DNA from: Lachnospiraceae bacterium A4
Lineage (GTDB): Bacteria; Bacillota; Clostridia; Lachnospirales; Lachnospiraceae
Assembly: GCA_000403215.2 (NCBI GenBank)
Contig: KE159563.1
Span: forward strand, 118,311 to 182,310
Reading direction: 5' to 3'
DNA: 64,000 bases
Shown here: in pieces, positions 17,292 through 26,113 of the stretch
How positions within the stretch are numbered: position 1 is the stretch's first letter
Layout: every line of letters begins with the position of its first letter
Translations under genes and position numbers: made by a program
Notes under the pieces: generated by a model
Told to the model about the DNA's origin: nothing
The model's input: only the letters and a program-made list of their open reading frames with translations
The model's database searches: none

Positions 17292-18671
17292 ATGTATCAG
17301 ATAAATTTCAATCACCCCATTCATGTACATTTCATCGGCATCGGAGGCATCAGCATGTCCGGCCTTGCACAGATTTTGCTCGATGCCGGCTTTGATATAA
17401 GCGGCTCTGACGCCAAGAAGTCCCCGCTCACCCAGCACCTTGCCGCACTGGGCGCCAAGATCCGCTACCCACAGATGGCCAGCAACATTGAGGACAACAT
17501 TGACCTTGTCGTGTACACGGCTGCCATCGCACAGGACAATCCAGAGTTCGCTGCGGCCGTGGAAAAAGATATCCCGCTCATGACGCGCGCGGACCTGTTA
17601 GGCCAGATCATGAAAAATTACAAGACTGCCATCGCTGTCAGCGGCACACACGGCAAGACGACCACGACCTCCATGATCTCTGAAGTGCTGTTGTCGGCAG
17701 ACACCGACCCGACCCTGTCCATCGGCGGCATCCTAAAGTCCATCGGCGGCAATATCCGTGTCGGCAAATCCGACTATTTCGTGACGGAGGCATGCGAGTA
17801 CACCAACTCCTTTTTGAGCTTTTTCCCAAACATCAGCATAATCCTGAACATCGAGGAGGACCATATGGACTTCTTTCAGGATATTGAGGATATCCGTCAC
17901 TCTTTTCGGAGGTTTGCCGAACTCCTTCCTGATGACGGGTGTCTGATCATCAACCGCCAGATTGACCATGTTGAACAGCTCACCGAGGGGCTTCGCTGCC
18001 GTGTCATAACGTTTGGCGCCGCAGCCGATGCCGACTACAGCTTTGCCGGCGCCCGCTATGATGCGCTCGGGCGCGCCTCCTACACCCTCATGAAAAAAGG
18101 CGAAAACTGCGGCACGGTAAACCTTGGCGTCGTCGGGGAGCATAATATCCTAAACTCTCTTTCCGTCATCGCCCTGACAGACCTTCTCGGCATAGATTTC
18201 CAGACGGTGCGCGATGCCCTGTCCTCCTTTTCGGGAACGGACAGACGTTTTGAATTAAAAGGCGAAATGTGCGGCATCAAGATTCTCGACGACTATGCAC
18301 ACCACCCTACCGAGATCACTGCCACGCTGAAAGCGGCTGCCAACTATCCGCACAAAAACCTGTGGTGCGTGTTCCAGCCGCACACCTACACGCGCACCAA
18401 GGCATTTCTGCACGACTTTGCAAGCGCACTCACGCTCGCGGACAAAATCGTGTTGACAGACATCTATGCCGCACGCGAGAAAAACACCATCGGCATCAGC
18501 TCGAAAGATCTGCTGCGTGAACTGCAAAAACTTGGCAAAGAATGTTATTATTTCCCGTCTTTTGACGAGATTGAAAATTTTTTATTAAAAAATTGTATCA
18601 ACGGCGATTTGTTGATAACTATGGGCGCCGGGGATGTTGTAAAAATCGGTGAAAACCTGCTTGGCATGTAA
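17292..18671 (+). CDS. murC: UDP-N-acetylmuramate--L-alanine ligase
   Basis: 459 residues. It adds L-Ala to UDP-MurNAc, the first amino-acid step of peptidoglycan synthesis, in the cytoplasm. The N-terminal Rossmann-type GIGGISMSGLAQI binds the UDP-sugar; the ATP loop GTHGKTTTTSM is near residue 117; NIEEDHMDFF and the C-terminal DDYAHHPTEI are MurC-specific. Full length. It is followed by a DnaA-box cluster and then the dnaD-like gene. Confidence 0.97.
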   Translation: MYQINFNHPIHVHFIGIGGISMSGLAQILLDAGFDISGSDAKKSPLTQHLAALGAKIRYPQMASNIEDNIDLVVYTAAIAQDNPEFAAAVEKDIPLMTRADLLGQIMKNYKTAIAVSGTHGKTTTTSMISEVLLSADTDPTLSIGGILKSIGGNIRVGKSDYFVTEACEYTNSFLSFFPNISIILNIEEDHMDFFQDIEDIRHSFRRFAELLPDDGCLIINRQIDHVEQLTEGLRCRVITFGAAADADYSFAGARYDALGRASYTLMKKGENCGTVNLGVVGEHNILNSLSVIALTDLLGIDFQTVRDALSSFSGTDRRFELKGEMCGIKILDDYAHHPTEITATLKAAANYPHKNLWCVFQPHTYTRTKAFLHDFASALTLADKIVLTDIYAAREKNTIGISSKDLLRELQKLGKECYYFPSFDEIENFLLKNCINGDLLITMGAGDVVKIGENLLGM

Positions 18672-18818
18672 TTATCCACAATATCCACATTTTTTGGCAC
18701 CCGCAAAGGCAAAACAGCGTGTGGATATTTTTTGCTTTCATCCACATTCTTCCTCAGGGATTTGACGGGGAAATGCCCCCTTCTGATGTTGCTATCCACA
18801 GTATCCACAGTATCCACA
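18672..18818. promoter_or_regulatory. Cluster of seven DnaA-box-like 9-mers
   Basis: Consensus TTATCCACA. Forward: TTATCCACA (18672-18680, perfect) directly followed by ATATCCACA (18681-18689); TCATCCACA (18738-18746); then CTATCCACA, GTATCCACA and GTATCCACA in exact tandem (18792-18800, 18801-18809, 18810-18818). Reverse: TGTGGATAT (18720-18728). The head-to-tail 9-bp spacing is like that of DnaA-oligomerising arrays. It lies upstream of the promoter for the dnaD-like gene, suggesting DnaA control of replication-gene expression or a DnaA-titration site. Confidence 0.75.
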
Positions 18819-18865
18819 TTGCCAAAAAGTCCAGTATTCACAAGGGTTTGCGCGGGGTCTGGGGC

Positions 18866-18893
18866 TTGCTTTTTTGCATAAGTGTGCTACAAT
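18866..18893 (+). promoter_or_regulatory. Promoter of the dnaD-like gene
   Basis: TTGCTT (18866-18871), 16-base spacer, TACAAT (18888-18893); about 75 bases before the ATG. The region also holds an inverted AAGTGTGC/TACACTT-like element around the -10. Confidence 0.55.
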
Positions 18894-18969
18894 ACACTTA
18901 CCTTCCACATGCCGGCGCCTCCCACGCCGGATCATACGAAGGAATTTTTTACAGGACGGGTGAGGTATT

Positions 18970-20130
18970 ATGAATCGTGTCAATATTTATCGGGCTGCCA
19001 CAAATGATCAGACAACTATTTCCAATTTATTCATTGATGAATACATGGCGGATGCCAATGATGCACAACTCAAAATTTATCTTTTTCTGATCCGCATGAT
19101 GAACGCAAATCTCCCAACGAGCGTGACAGATATTGCGGACAAGTTTAACTACACAGAAAAGGATGTGCTCAGGTCGCTGATGTATTGGGAGTCCAGACAG
19201 CTTCTGGCACTCGACTTCGACGCGGCTCACAACCTGTCTGGAATCAGGGTACTTTCCCTTGAGAACGTATACGAGGCGCCCAGAACAGCTCCCCGTATCA
19301 CACCGGTCTTGTCATTTGTCAGACCGGCCTCCATGCTGACGGGCATGACTGCCAGATCCACTGTGACGCAGCAATCTCCCAAAAATAATGCTGCTGACAA
19401 CGGCAGCCTGCCCGCAGATGGAACGAACAGAAACAGCAAAATCACCAGACCGGACTACTCTCTTGACGATCTCTCAGACTTTAAGAACAATGAGGATATC
19501 GAGCAGCTCCTGCTGGTCACAGAACAGTATGTCGCGCGGCAGCTAACGCGCAGCGACATGGAGACCATCCTGTTCTTATATGACAGGCTTGGTTTCTCCA
19601 CAGACCTCATTGACTATCTGGTACAGCACTGTGTGGAGCGCGGCAAGAAGGATTTCCGATATATGGAAAAAGTCGCACTCGCGTGGCATGAGCAGGGTAT
19701 TGTGTCTCCTGCGGATGCCCAGAGCGCTTCCCGCAAATATGACAAGGTGGTCTACACCATCATGAAATCACTTGGCAAAAACGCAGACCCTGCGCCCAAA
19801 GAGCTCGAGTACATTAACAAATGGACGAAGGAGTATGGGTTCTGGTTAGATGTGATACAGGAAGCGTGCGACAAGACTGTCTTGACGACGGACAGAAACC
19901 GCTTCGCCTACGCGGACGGTATCCTCACCAAATGGTATCAGGCAGGTGTCCATCACAAGGCAGATATTCCGGCGGCTGACGCCTCCTACAAGCGCATCTG
20001 TGCGATCACGGACAAGCAGCGCAAAAATGACAGCAGCAACAATATCGTAACAACCAAGAATAAATTCAACAATTTTGCTCAGAATACATATGACTTTGAT
20101 GCACTCGAGCAAAATATCCTGAGCAATTAG
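18970..20130 (+). CDS. DnaD-domain replication initiation protein
   Basis: 386 residues. The N-terminal 110 residues form a winged-helix-like domain (FNYTEKDVLRSLMYWESRQL). Two DnaD/DnaB_2-type helical domains follow at about residues 165-235 and 240-330, separated from the N-terminus by a polar linker. DnaD proteins remodel DNA at the origin and at restart sites and help load the replicative helicase. The pairing with the next gene, a DnaI/DnaC-type loader, is typical. The gene has its own promoter downstream of a DnaA-box cluster. Confidence 0.88.
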   Translation: MNRVNIYRAATNDQTTISNLFIDEYMADANDAQLKIYLFLIRMMNANLPTSVTDIADKFNYTEKDVLRSLMYWESRQLLALDFDAAHNLSGIRVLSLENVYEAPRTAPRITPVLSFVRPASMLTGMTARSTVTQQSPKNNAADNGSLPADGTNRNSKITRPDYSLDDLSDFKNNEDIEQLLLVTEQYVARQLTRSDMETILFLYDRLGFSTDLIDYLVQHCVERGKKDFRYMEKVALAWHEQGIVSPADAQSASRKYDKVVYTIMKSLGKNADPAPKELEYINKWTKEYGFWLDVIQEACDKTVLTTDRNRFAYADGILTKWYQAGVHHKADIPAADASYKRICAITDKQRKNDSSNNIVTTKNKFNNFAQNTYDFDALEQNILSN

Positions 20131-20182
20131 GCAATTGTCCATCATCGCTCAACGCTACAGGCAGAATAAAAGGGGAATGAAC

Positions 20183-21154
20183 ATGCCACTGACAAACAGC
20201 CAACACGACGCAATCATGCGCTCTTATGAGGAAAAACAGCGTGCCGCAAGACGCCGTCTCGAGCAAAACACCGAGACTGTCTATCAGAAAATCCCAGACT
20301 ATGAAGCGCTGGACCGCCAAGTTGCCGCCGTCTCGCTCGAGCAGGGACGAAAACTTCTAAACGGCGATGCCGGGGCACTGCCTGAACTGCGCAAGCGCCT
20401 GAGAAAGCTCTCTGAGGAAAAGGCTTCCCTGCTGCGAAGGAACGGTTTTCCAGAGAACTATCTGTCACCGGTTTACGCATGTGAGAAATGCCGCGATACT
20501 GGTTACATTGACAATAAAAAATGCAGTTGTTTCCGCGCTGCGGAGATTGATCTGATCTATGAGCAGTCCCACATCCGCGATCTGCTCAAAACCGAGAACT
20601 TTTGTTCGCTTTCTTATGACTATTATGCGGGGGAGGACCTCGAAAAATTTACAAAAGCTGTACAAATATGCCAAAATTTTGTGAAAAGCTTTCATAAGGA
20701 CTACCGAAATTTGTTTTTTTATGGTACAGTAGGAACGGGCAAGTCTTTTCTATCCTGTTGTATAGCCAAGGAACTGATTGATCAGGGCAGACTGGTCATA
20801 TACTTTAGCGCCTCCCAGCTCTTTGAGCTTCTGTCGAAAAGTACCTTTGACAGAGACAGCGCGGAGGCAGCCTCCGGAATCTCGGACGACATCTGTGACT
20901 GCGACCTGCTCATTATCGACGACCTGGGAACAGAGCTTACCAACTCGTTTGTTTCCTCTCAGCTTTTTTCCTGCCTAAACAACAGACATCTGCGCAAAAA
21001 AGCAACCATTATCACAACAAATCTTTCGCTTGGCGAATTGCGGGACCGATATTCTGACAGGATCTTTTCACGCATCACAAGCAATTATGATATATGCAAA
21101 CTAACCGGTCAAGACATCCGGATGCAGAAGAAAACATCATCTGCAAACAAATGA
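20183..21154 (+). CDS. Helicase-loader ATPase (DnaC/DnaI type)
   Basis: 323 residues from ATG 20183, eight bases after AAAAGGGG; this gives the MPLTNSQHDAIMRSYEEK start familiar from clostridial homologues. The N-terminal region carries CEKCRDTGYIDNKKCSCF, a zinc-binding knuckle as in DnaI. The AAA+ core has Walker A FYGTVGTGKSFLS, Walker B LLIIDDLGTE and a sensor-1 TTNLSLGEL, with an arginine-finger-bearing DRIFSRI. It loads the replicative helicase DnaB/DnaC onto DNA with the dnaD-like gene just upstream. Confidence 0.9.
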   Translation: MPLTNSQHDAIMRSYEEKQRAARRRLEQNTETVYQKIPDYEALDRQVAAVSLEQGRKLLNGDAGALPELRKRLRKLSEEKASLLRRNGFPENYLSPVYACEKCRDTGYIDNKKCSCFRAAEIDLIYEQSHIRDLLKTENFCSLSYDYYAGEDLEKFTKAVQICQNFVKSFHKDYRNLFFYGTVGTGKSFLSCCIAKELIDQGRLVIYFSASQLFELLSKSTFDRDSAEAASGISDDICDCDLLIIDDLGTELTNSFVSSQLFSCLNNRHLRKKATIITTNLSLGELRDRYSDRIFSRITSNYDICKLTGQDIRMQKKTSSANK

Positions 21155-21194
21155 AAATGTACATACTATTTATACGGAAAGCGAGGGTTTTTCT

Positions 21195-22385
21195 ATGCCA
21201 GTTCGTGAGGAAAAAAGAAATCTCAATTCAATACCTGTAGGTTCATTAGGCATCATTCCTTTGAGCGGCTGCAAGGAGCTGGGCGACAAGGTGGACAAGT
21301 ATCTTGTCAAATGGAGGGCCGAACGTGAGAGTGAACACAAGGACTCTCTTGCGTTTGCGGGGTATCAGCGCGATTCTTATATTATACAGACCCGTGTTCC
21401 ACGCTTTGGAACCGGTGAGGCAAAGGGAGAAATTCTGGAATCTGTGCGCGGTGACGACATCTATCTTCTGGTGGATGTCACCAACTACAGCCTGACATAC
21501 TCTCTGTGCGGTCAGGAAAACCATATGTCACCCGACGACCACTTTCAGGACTTAAAGAGAATCATCGCTGCGATCGGCGGCAAATCAAGGCGCATCACGG
21601 TGATTATGCCCTATTTGTATGAGAGCCGTCAGCACAAGAGAAATTCCAGAGAATCTCTTGACTGTGCGCTGGCACTGCAGGAGATGGTCAACATGGGTGT
21701 GGACAATATCATCACCTTTGACGCCCACGACCCGCGCGTCCAGAACGCGATTCCCCTAAATGGTTTTGAGACCGTATCGCCCACGTACCAGTTTATCAAA
21801 GGTCTGTTAAACAACGTCCCTGACCTCACAATCGACGCGGATCATATGATGATCATCAGTCCCGACGAGGGCGGTATGGGTCGTGCGATCTACATGGCAA
21901 ATGTGATGGGGCTTGACATGGGCATGTTCTACAAACGGCGTGACTACACCAAGATTGTCAAGGGGCGCAATCCCATCGTGGCCCACGAGTTCCTCGGAAG
22001 CAGCGTGGAGGGCAAAGATGTCATTATCGTAGATGATATGATCTCCTCCGGCGAGAGTATGATTGAGGTTGCCACGGACCTCAAAAAGCGCAAGGCAAAA
22101 CGTATCTTTGCCGCCGCAACCTTTGGACTCTTTACCGCCGGACTGGATAAATTTGACGAGGCATTTGAACAGGGATTAATCTACCGCGTCCTCACGACCA
22201 ACATGATCTACCAGAAACCAGAGCTTTTGGACAAAGAGTGGTATATCAGCTGCGATATGAGCAAGTATATCGCCTATATTATCGACACCTTAAACCACGA
22301 CTCCTCCATCAGCGATCTGCTCAATCCAAATGACCGTATTCACAGCTACATCAACCGCTACAAAAACGGTGAAATCTTGACGTAA
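21195..22385 (+). CDS. prs: Ribose-phosphate pyrophosphokinase (long, divergent form)
   Basis: 396 residues, about 80 longer than ordinary Prs. It makes PRPP from ribose-5-phosphate and ATP for nucleotide and amino-acid synthesis. The PRPP-binding loop IIVDDMISSGESMIEV (near residue 277) and the FDAHDPRVQNAI segment equivalent to the usual DLH loop are clear, as is the ATP-site YLYESRQHKRNSRE. The additional length is mostly at the N-terminus and in a loop around residue 40-60. The allosteric site may differ from classical Prs. It follows the loader by 40 bases and ends at a strong terminator. Confidence 0.9.
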   Translation: MPVREEKRNLNSIPVGSLGIIPLSGCKELGDKVDKYLVKWRAERESEHKDSLAFAGYQRDSYIIQTRVPRFGTGEAKGEILESVRGDDIYLLVDVTNYSLTYSLCGQENHMSPDDHFQDLKRIIAAIGGKSRRITVIMPYLYESRQHKRNSRESLDCALALQEMVNMGVDNIITFDAHDPRVQNAIPLNGFETVSPTYQFIKGLLNNVPDLTIDADHMMIISPDEGGMGRAIYMANVMGLDMGMFYKRRDYTKIVKGRNPIVAHEFLGSSVEGKDVIIVDDMISSGESMIEVATDLKKRKAKRIFAAATFGLFTAGLDKFDEAFEQGLIYRVLTTNMIYQKPELLDKEWYISCDMSKYIAYIIDTLNHDSSISDLLNPNDRIHSYINRYKNGEILT

Positions 22386-22415
22386 TTGAATAGAGAATAC
22401 GCCCGTGTGCATAAA

Positions 22416-22441
22416 AAATCCGCAGCCCAGACTGCGGATTT
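22416..22441. terminator. Bidirectional terminator between prs and galE
   Basis: AAATCCGCAG and CTGCGGATTT form a 10-base-pair stem with T-runs on both sides. Just upstream lies the exact 17-base GCCCGTGTGCATAAAAA also found at 14201. Confidence 0.9.
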
Positions 22442-22447
22442 TTTTAC

Positions 22448-23464
22448 TTATTCTTCATATCCATTCGGGTTGTTGGACTGCCATCTCCAGCTGTCTGCGC
22501 ACATCTCCTTGATGCCATACTGCGCGGTCCATCCAAGCTCTTCCTTTGCCTTTGCAGCATCTGCGTAGCACGTCGCGATATCCCCGGCGCGCCTTGGCTT
22601 TATCTCATACGGAATCTTGACGCCTGTCGCCTCCTCAAAGTTCTTCACAATGTCAAGCACGCTGTAGCCTGTCCCTGTGCCAAGATTATAGATGCAGAGT
22701 CCTGCCTTCTCATCAATCTTCTTTAATGCCTTCACATGACCAACCGCAAGGTCTACCACATGGATATAATCCCTCACACCTGTTCCGTCATGCGTATCAT
22801 AGTCATTGCCAAACACGCCAAGCTTCTCCAGCTTGCCCACTGCGACCTGCGTGATATATGGCATCAGATTGTTCGGAATGCCATTCGGATTCTCACCCAT
22901 CGTACCGCTCTGATGCGCACCGATTGGATTAAAATAGCGAAGGAGGATTACATTCCACTCTGGATCTGCCTTCTGCATATCCGATAAAATCTGTTCGAGC
23001 ATCGACTTTGTCCAGCCGTAGGGATTTGTGCACTGTCCCTTAGGGCACTCCTCCGTGATTGGAATAAATGCAGGGTCCCCGTAGACCGTAGCTGAGGAGG
23101 AGAAAATAATATTTTTGCAGCCATGCTGTCTCATCACATCGACGAGCGTCAATGTTCCCGCAATATTGTTATTATAATATTCCCACGGCTTAGCCACAGA
23201 CTCCCCGACTGCCTTTAATCCGGCAAAATGAATGCAGGAATCAATCTGCTGCTCGTCAAAAATCTTCTCTAACGCCTCTCTGTCAAGAATGTCAGCCTTA
23301 TAAAAAGTAACCGGTTTCCCCGTAATCTTCTCCACTCGCTGCAAGGATTTGACACTCGCATTGGACAAATTATCCACCACCACCACATCATACCCTGCAT
23401 TCTGAAGCTCTACTACTGTATGGCTGCCGATAAAGCCGGCGCCGCCTGTAACTAAAATTGCCAT
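22448..23464 (-). CDS. galE: UDP-glucose 4-epimerase
   Basis: 338 residues of an extended-type [17 protein letters not shown] is the NAD-binding loop, [10 protein letters not shown] supplies the Ser, and [10 protein letters not shown] the Tyr and Lys. It interconverts UDP-glucose and UDP-galactose for galactose use and surface polysaccharide. It may connect to the alpha-galactosidase 33 kb away, which frees galactose, but there is no gene linkage here. RBS GGAGGGAATC before ATG 23464. Confidence 0.95.
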   Translation of the reverse strand: MAILVTGGAGFIGSHTVVELQNAGYDVVVVDNLSNASVKSLQRVEKITGKPVTFYKADILDREALEKIFDEQQIDSCIHFAGLKAVGESVAKPWEYYNNNIAGTLTLVDVMRQHGCKNIIFSSSATVYGDPAFIPITEECPKGQCTNPYGWTKSMLEQILSDMQKADPEWNVILLRYFNPIGAHQSGTMGENPNGIPNNLMPYITQVAVGKLEKLGVFGNDYDTHDGTGVRDYIHVVDLAVGHVKALKKIDEKAGLCIYNLGTGTGYSVLDIVKNFEEATGVKIPYEIKPRRAGDIATCYADAAKAKEELGWTAQYGIKEMCADSWRWQSNNPNGYEE

Positions 23465-23874
23465 AATGATTCCCTCCGTTTTCGCTTTTATTTTCCTCTT
23501 TTATGATATCCCTTTTGCAATCAGAAAACAATAGCATATTTATTAATTTTTTATGCAAAATCGACGTTTTCATCTTGGAATATTTTGCAGAATTTTCGAC
23601 ATTTTTAGACATTTTTAAGTATTTACAAGAGATTCTTTGGCTATATTTTTGTGGATGTCGTGCATAAATATGTGGATAGCCATATAAAACAATGCAGTTC
23701 TAACGAGTTATCCACATCCTGTGGGAAAACTGAACTACATATTCCGACATGTACTATGCTCCGCTTGATGCTTGTCCCATCAGGCGCTGTTCAGAAACAG
23801 ACAAGCCAAGCTCTGTCAATTTTCTGAACTGCTCCTTTATGAAAACTGCCGCACACGCTCCCTCTTGCTGTTTT
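23465..23874. other. Intergenic region with three DnaA-box-like sites
   Basis: No gene is visible in 410 bases. TGTGGATGT (23650-23658, reverse), TGTGGATAG (23671-23679, reverse; CTATCCACA) and a perfect TTATCCACA (23708-23716, forward) lie upstream of galE. The rest is AT-rich with no clear promoter or hairpin that I can defend. Confidence 0.5.
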
Positions 23875-24357
23875 TTACCGGATCACACCGCACCCGATTT
23901 TCTCACCGGCGCCCCCTGACGGCTGGGATTTAAAATCGTCCGGCATTTTGTGGAGAATCACACTTCTTCCAATAATCTCTGAGAGCAGAAAACGCTTGTC
24001 ATAAAACGCAAGCCACGCATATCCCTGACTGCCCATGAGCGGAAGCAAATCCCCTGCATGATCGGGATGGGGCGCATTGGTCGGATTATAATGGTCTCCT
24101 GCCTTGTCAAAAGGCATGGTGCAGTCACCATTTTCATGAATGTGCATCGCATAAAAATCAGACGAATACTGTGTTGCTATGTTGGGCAGTCCAAAAATTT
24201 CCGCCTCAACCAGCACACCGGCATACGGTGTTTCGTAAAATTTGACAATGCCGCTCAACTGCGGATTCTGTGCATTTCCGCGAATCCACGCCAGCGCGTC
24301 GGGCTTCTTGTTTCGAAGTGTATCGGTGAAGATCATTCCCGGAGTAAGATCTGCCAT
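23875..24357 (-). CDS. Cu/Zn superoxide dismutase family protein without signal peptide
   Basis: 160 residues. The full metal-site pattern is readable: copper His pair in HIHENGDC, bridging His in GDHYNP, further zinc ligands in NAPHPDHAGDLLPL (His, His, Asp), and the last copper His in VILHKMPDDF; the disulfide Cys pair is HENGDC and GCGVIR. It starts MADLTPGMIF with no signal sequence or lipobox, so it should be cytoplasmic, unlike most bacterial SodC. The ATG at 24357 lies after TAGGATGG; an upstream ATG at 24366 has no ribosome site. In an anaerobe it would detoxify superoxide during oxygen exposure; activity is inferred. Confidence 0.85.
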   Translation of the reverse strand: MADLTPGMIFTDTLRNKKPDALAWIRGNAQNPQLSGIVKFYETPYAGVLVEAEIFGLPNIATQYSSDFYAMHIHENGDCTMPFDKAGDHYNPTNAPHPDHAGDLLPLMGSQGYAWLAFYDKRFLLSEIIGRSVILHKMPDDFKSQPSGGAGEKIGCGVIR

Positions 24358-24497
24358 AATGACCATCCTAACTTTTTATTTATCATATGTATGCAGTGCG
24401 TTGGTTGTTCCTGCGCAGTATTCATTTAGTTTCTGTCCAGATGGACTATTAGCAATGTTAGACAAAACCCCACCTACTATTTTATATGATATGTCTG

Positions 24498-24526
24498 TTG
24501 TTTTTATGATTGATGTGTGATAGAAT
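24498..24526 (+). promoter_or_regulatory. Promoter of the ABC exporter operon
   Basis: TTGTTT (24498-24503), 17-base spacer, TAGAAT (24521-24526), about 105 bases before the ATPase gene. The rest of the 273-base gap has no gene. Confidence 0.5.
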
Positions 24527-24630
24527 TTTAAACCTACCGAAAAAATCGGGGCCGGCGCACTCGATTTTACCTACTTGGAAAGATACTGAAAAACTCTGTT
24601 TCAAAAGTATAACTATCAGGAGGAAGCAAA

Positions 24631-25419
24631 ATGATTACGATGGAACACGTATGCAAGTCGTACAAGATTGCAAAACGAAACGCAGGCTTTGGCGAAGCCT
24701 GCAAAGCACTTTTTCACCGGGAGTATGAAACCATTCATGCCCTAAACGATGTCAGCTTCACGATTCGCGATGGCGAGATGGTGGGCTACATCGGACCCAA
24801 CGGAGCAGGCAAAAGCTCTACCATTAAAATACTGAGCGGAATATTGACACCAGACAGCGGCACAGTCCTTGTGGACGGGCGCGTACCGCACAAGAACAGA
24901 ATCGACCATGTGCGCGAGATCGGCGTCGTCTTTGGCCAGCGTTCACAGCTTTGGTGGGATGTTCCTGTCATTGATTCCTTTTCCTTGTTAAAGGACATCT
25001 ATTCTATTTCCGATATCTGCTACCAGCAGAGTCTCGAAGAACTCACAACATTACTAAACTTATCTGAACTGCTTCGCTCACCGGCAAGGCAGCTCTCACT
25101 CGGACAGCGGATGCGGTGCGAGATTGCCGCATCTTTGCTGCACCGTCCGCGCATTCTGTTTCTGGACGAGCCGACGATTGGCTTAGATGCCGTTTCCAAA
25201 CTTGCCGTCCGCGATTTTATCCTCCGGCAGAACCAGACACACAAGACCACTGTGATTCTGACAACGCATGACATGCAGGATATTGAATCCCTCACAAGCA
25301 GAATCCTGCTGATTGGCAAAGGGCAGATTCTGTTAGATGGCTCCCTCGACGACATCCGAACCGGGAATGAGAGCATTGATGCGACGGTTGCCGAGCTCTA
25401 CCGCACCTACAACATTTAG
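24631..25419 (+). CDS. ABC exporter ATPase subunit
   Basis: 262 residues. Walker A GPNGAGKSSTIKIL near residue 55, a Q-loop around VFGQRSQLWWD, the signature LSLGQRMRCEIAAS, Walker B ILFLDEPTIGLD and the switch His in TTHDMQD are all intact. The FGQRSQLWWDVP stretch is typical of ATPases paired with DUF990/ABC-2 permeases. It is the first gene of a three-gene operon, followed 18 bases later by the permease remnant. With one permease broken, a working exporter is doubtful. Substrate unknown. RBS AGGAGGAAGC. Confidence 0.9.
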   Translation: MITMEHVCKSYKIAKRNAGFGEACKALFHREYETIHALNDVSFTIRDGEMVGYIGPNGAGKSSTIKILSGILTPDSGTVLVDGRVPHKNRIDHVREIGVVFGQRSQLWWDVPVIDSFSLLKDIYSISDICYQQSLEELTTLLNLSELLRSPARQLSLGQRMRCEIAASLLHRPRILFLDEPTIGLDAVSKLAVRDFILRQNQTHKTTVILTTHDMQDIESLTSRILLIGKGQILLDGSLDDIRTGNESIDATVAELYRTYNI

Positions 25420-25437
25420 AAGGAGGCATGGATACCT

Positions 25438-26102
25438 ATGAAAAAATATCTGTCCTTCTTTCAACTGCGTTTTACGATGGGGCTACAGTACCGCACTGCC
25501 GCACTTGCAGGGGTTATCTTGCTGTGTGGATGATGGAAAATGACATTTTTGACTCCATTGTAAACGGAAACATTTCCTATGAACTATGCAGACCCATCAG
25601 TATCTATAACATGTGGTTTGCAAGAAGCATGGCGACAAGGCTTGCCCGGGCAGTTCTCCGATGTTTCCCTATCCTTATTGTCGCCGCGTTTATCCAGCAG
25701 CCGTATGGCATTGACACGCCTGCAAGCCTGCCGCACTTTCTTCTATTTGTGCTGTCATTGATATTAGGACTTGCTGTGACGGTGACATTCTGCCTGCTGG
25801 TTTACGTGCTGGCATTTTTCACGATTTCTCCCCAAGGGCTGCGCATCGTGTTCATTTCCTGCGTGGAATTTTTTTCGGGAGCCGTGATACCGCTGCCGTT
25901 TTTCCCTGATCATATCCGTTCCATCATGGAGCTGCTACCCTTTGCATCCATGCAGAATACCGCACTGCGGATATACAGCTCCAGCATCGGCGCAGATGAA
26001 ATCAGGCGGGCAATTGAGCTGCAAGGATTCTGGCTTGTGGTTCTCACTGCTGCCGGAAAACTACTATGCAGGGTTGTCGTAAAAAGAATCATTGTACAGT
26101 GA
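25438..26102 (+). pseudogene. ABC-2 type (DUF990) permease, internally deleted and frameshifted
   Basis: The natural start is ATG 25438 after AAGGAGG and reads MKKYLSFFQLRFTMGLQYRT before a TGA at 25531-25533. The rest of the protein continues in another frame from about 25515 (WMMENDIFDSIVNGNISYEL) to 26102 with several membrane helices. Compared with family proteins (about 260 residues), a block of roughly 40-50 residues between AALAG and WMMEND is missing, together with a frameshift. So this looks like a deletion of about 130 bases that is not a multiple of three. A shorter product could start at an internal codon but would lack the first helices. Confidence 0.75.
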
Positions 26103-26113
26103 GGTTAGAACTC

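Noticed and set aside
23388..23612. Reverse frame upstream of galE
   Set aside because: Very AT-rich, overlaps the galE start, with no ribosome site of its own.
25558..25575. TGTAAACGGAAACA, resembling a catabolite-responsive cre site
   Set aside because: It has a mismatch in the core and lies inside the former permease coding region.
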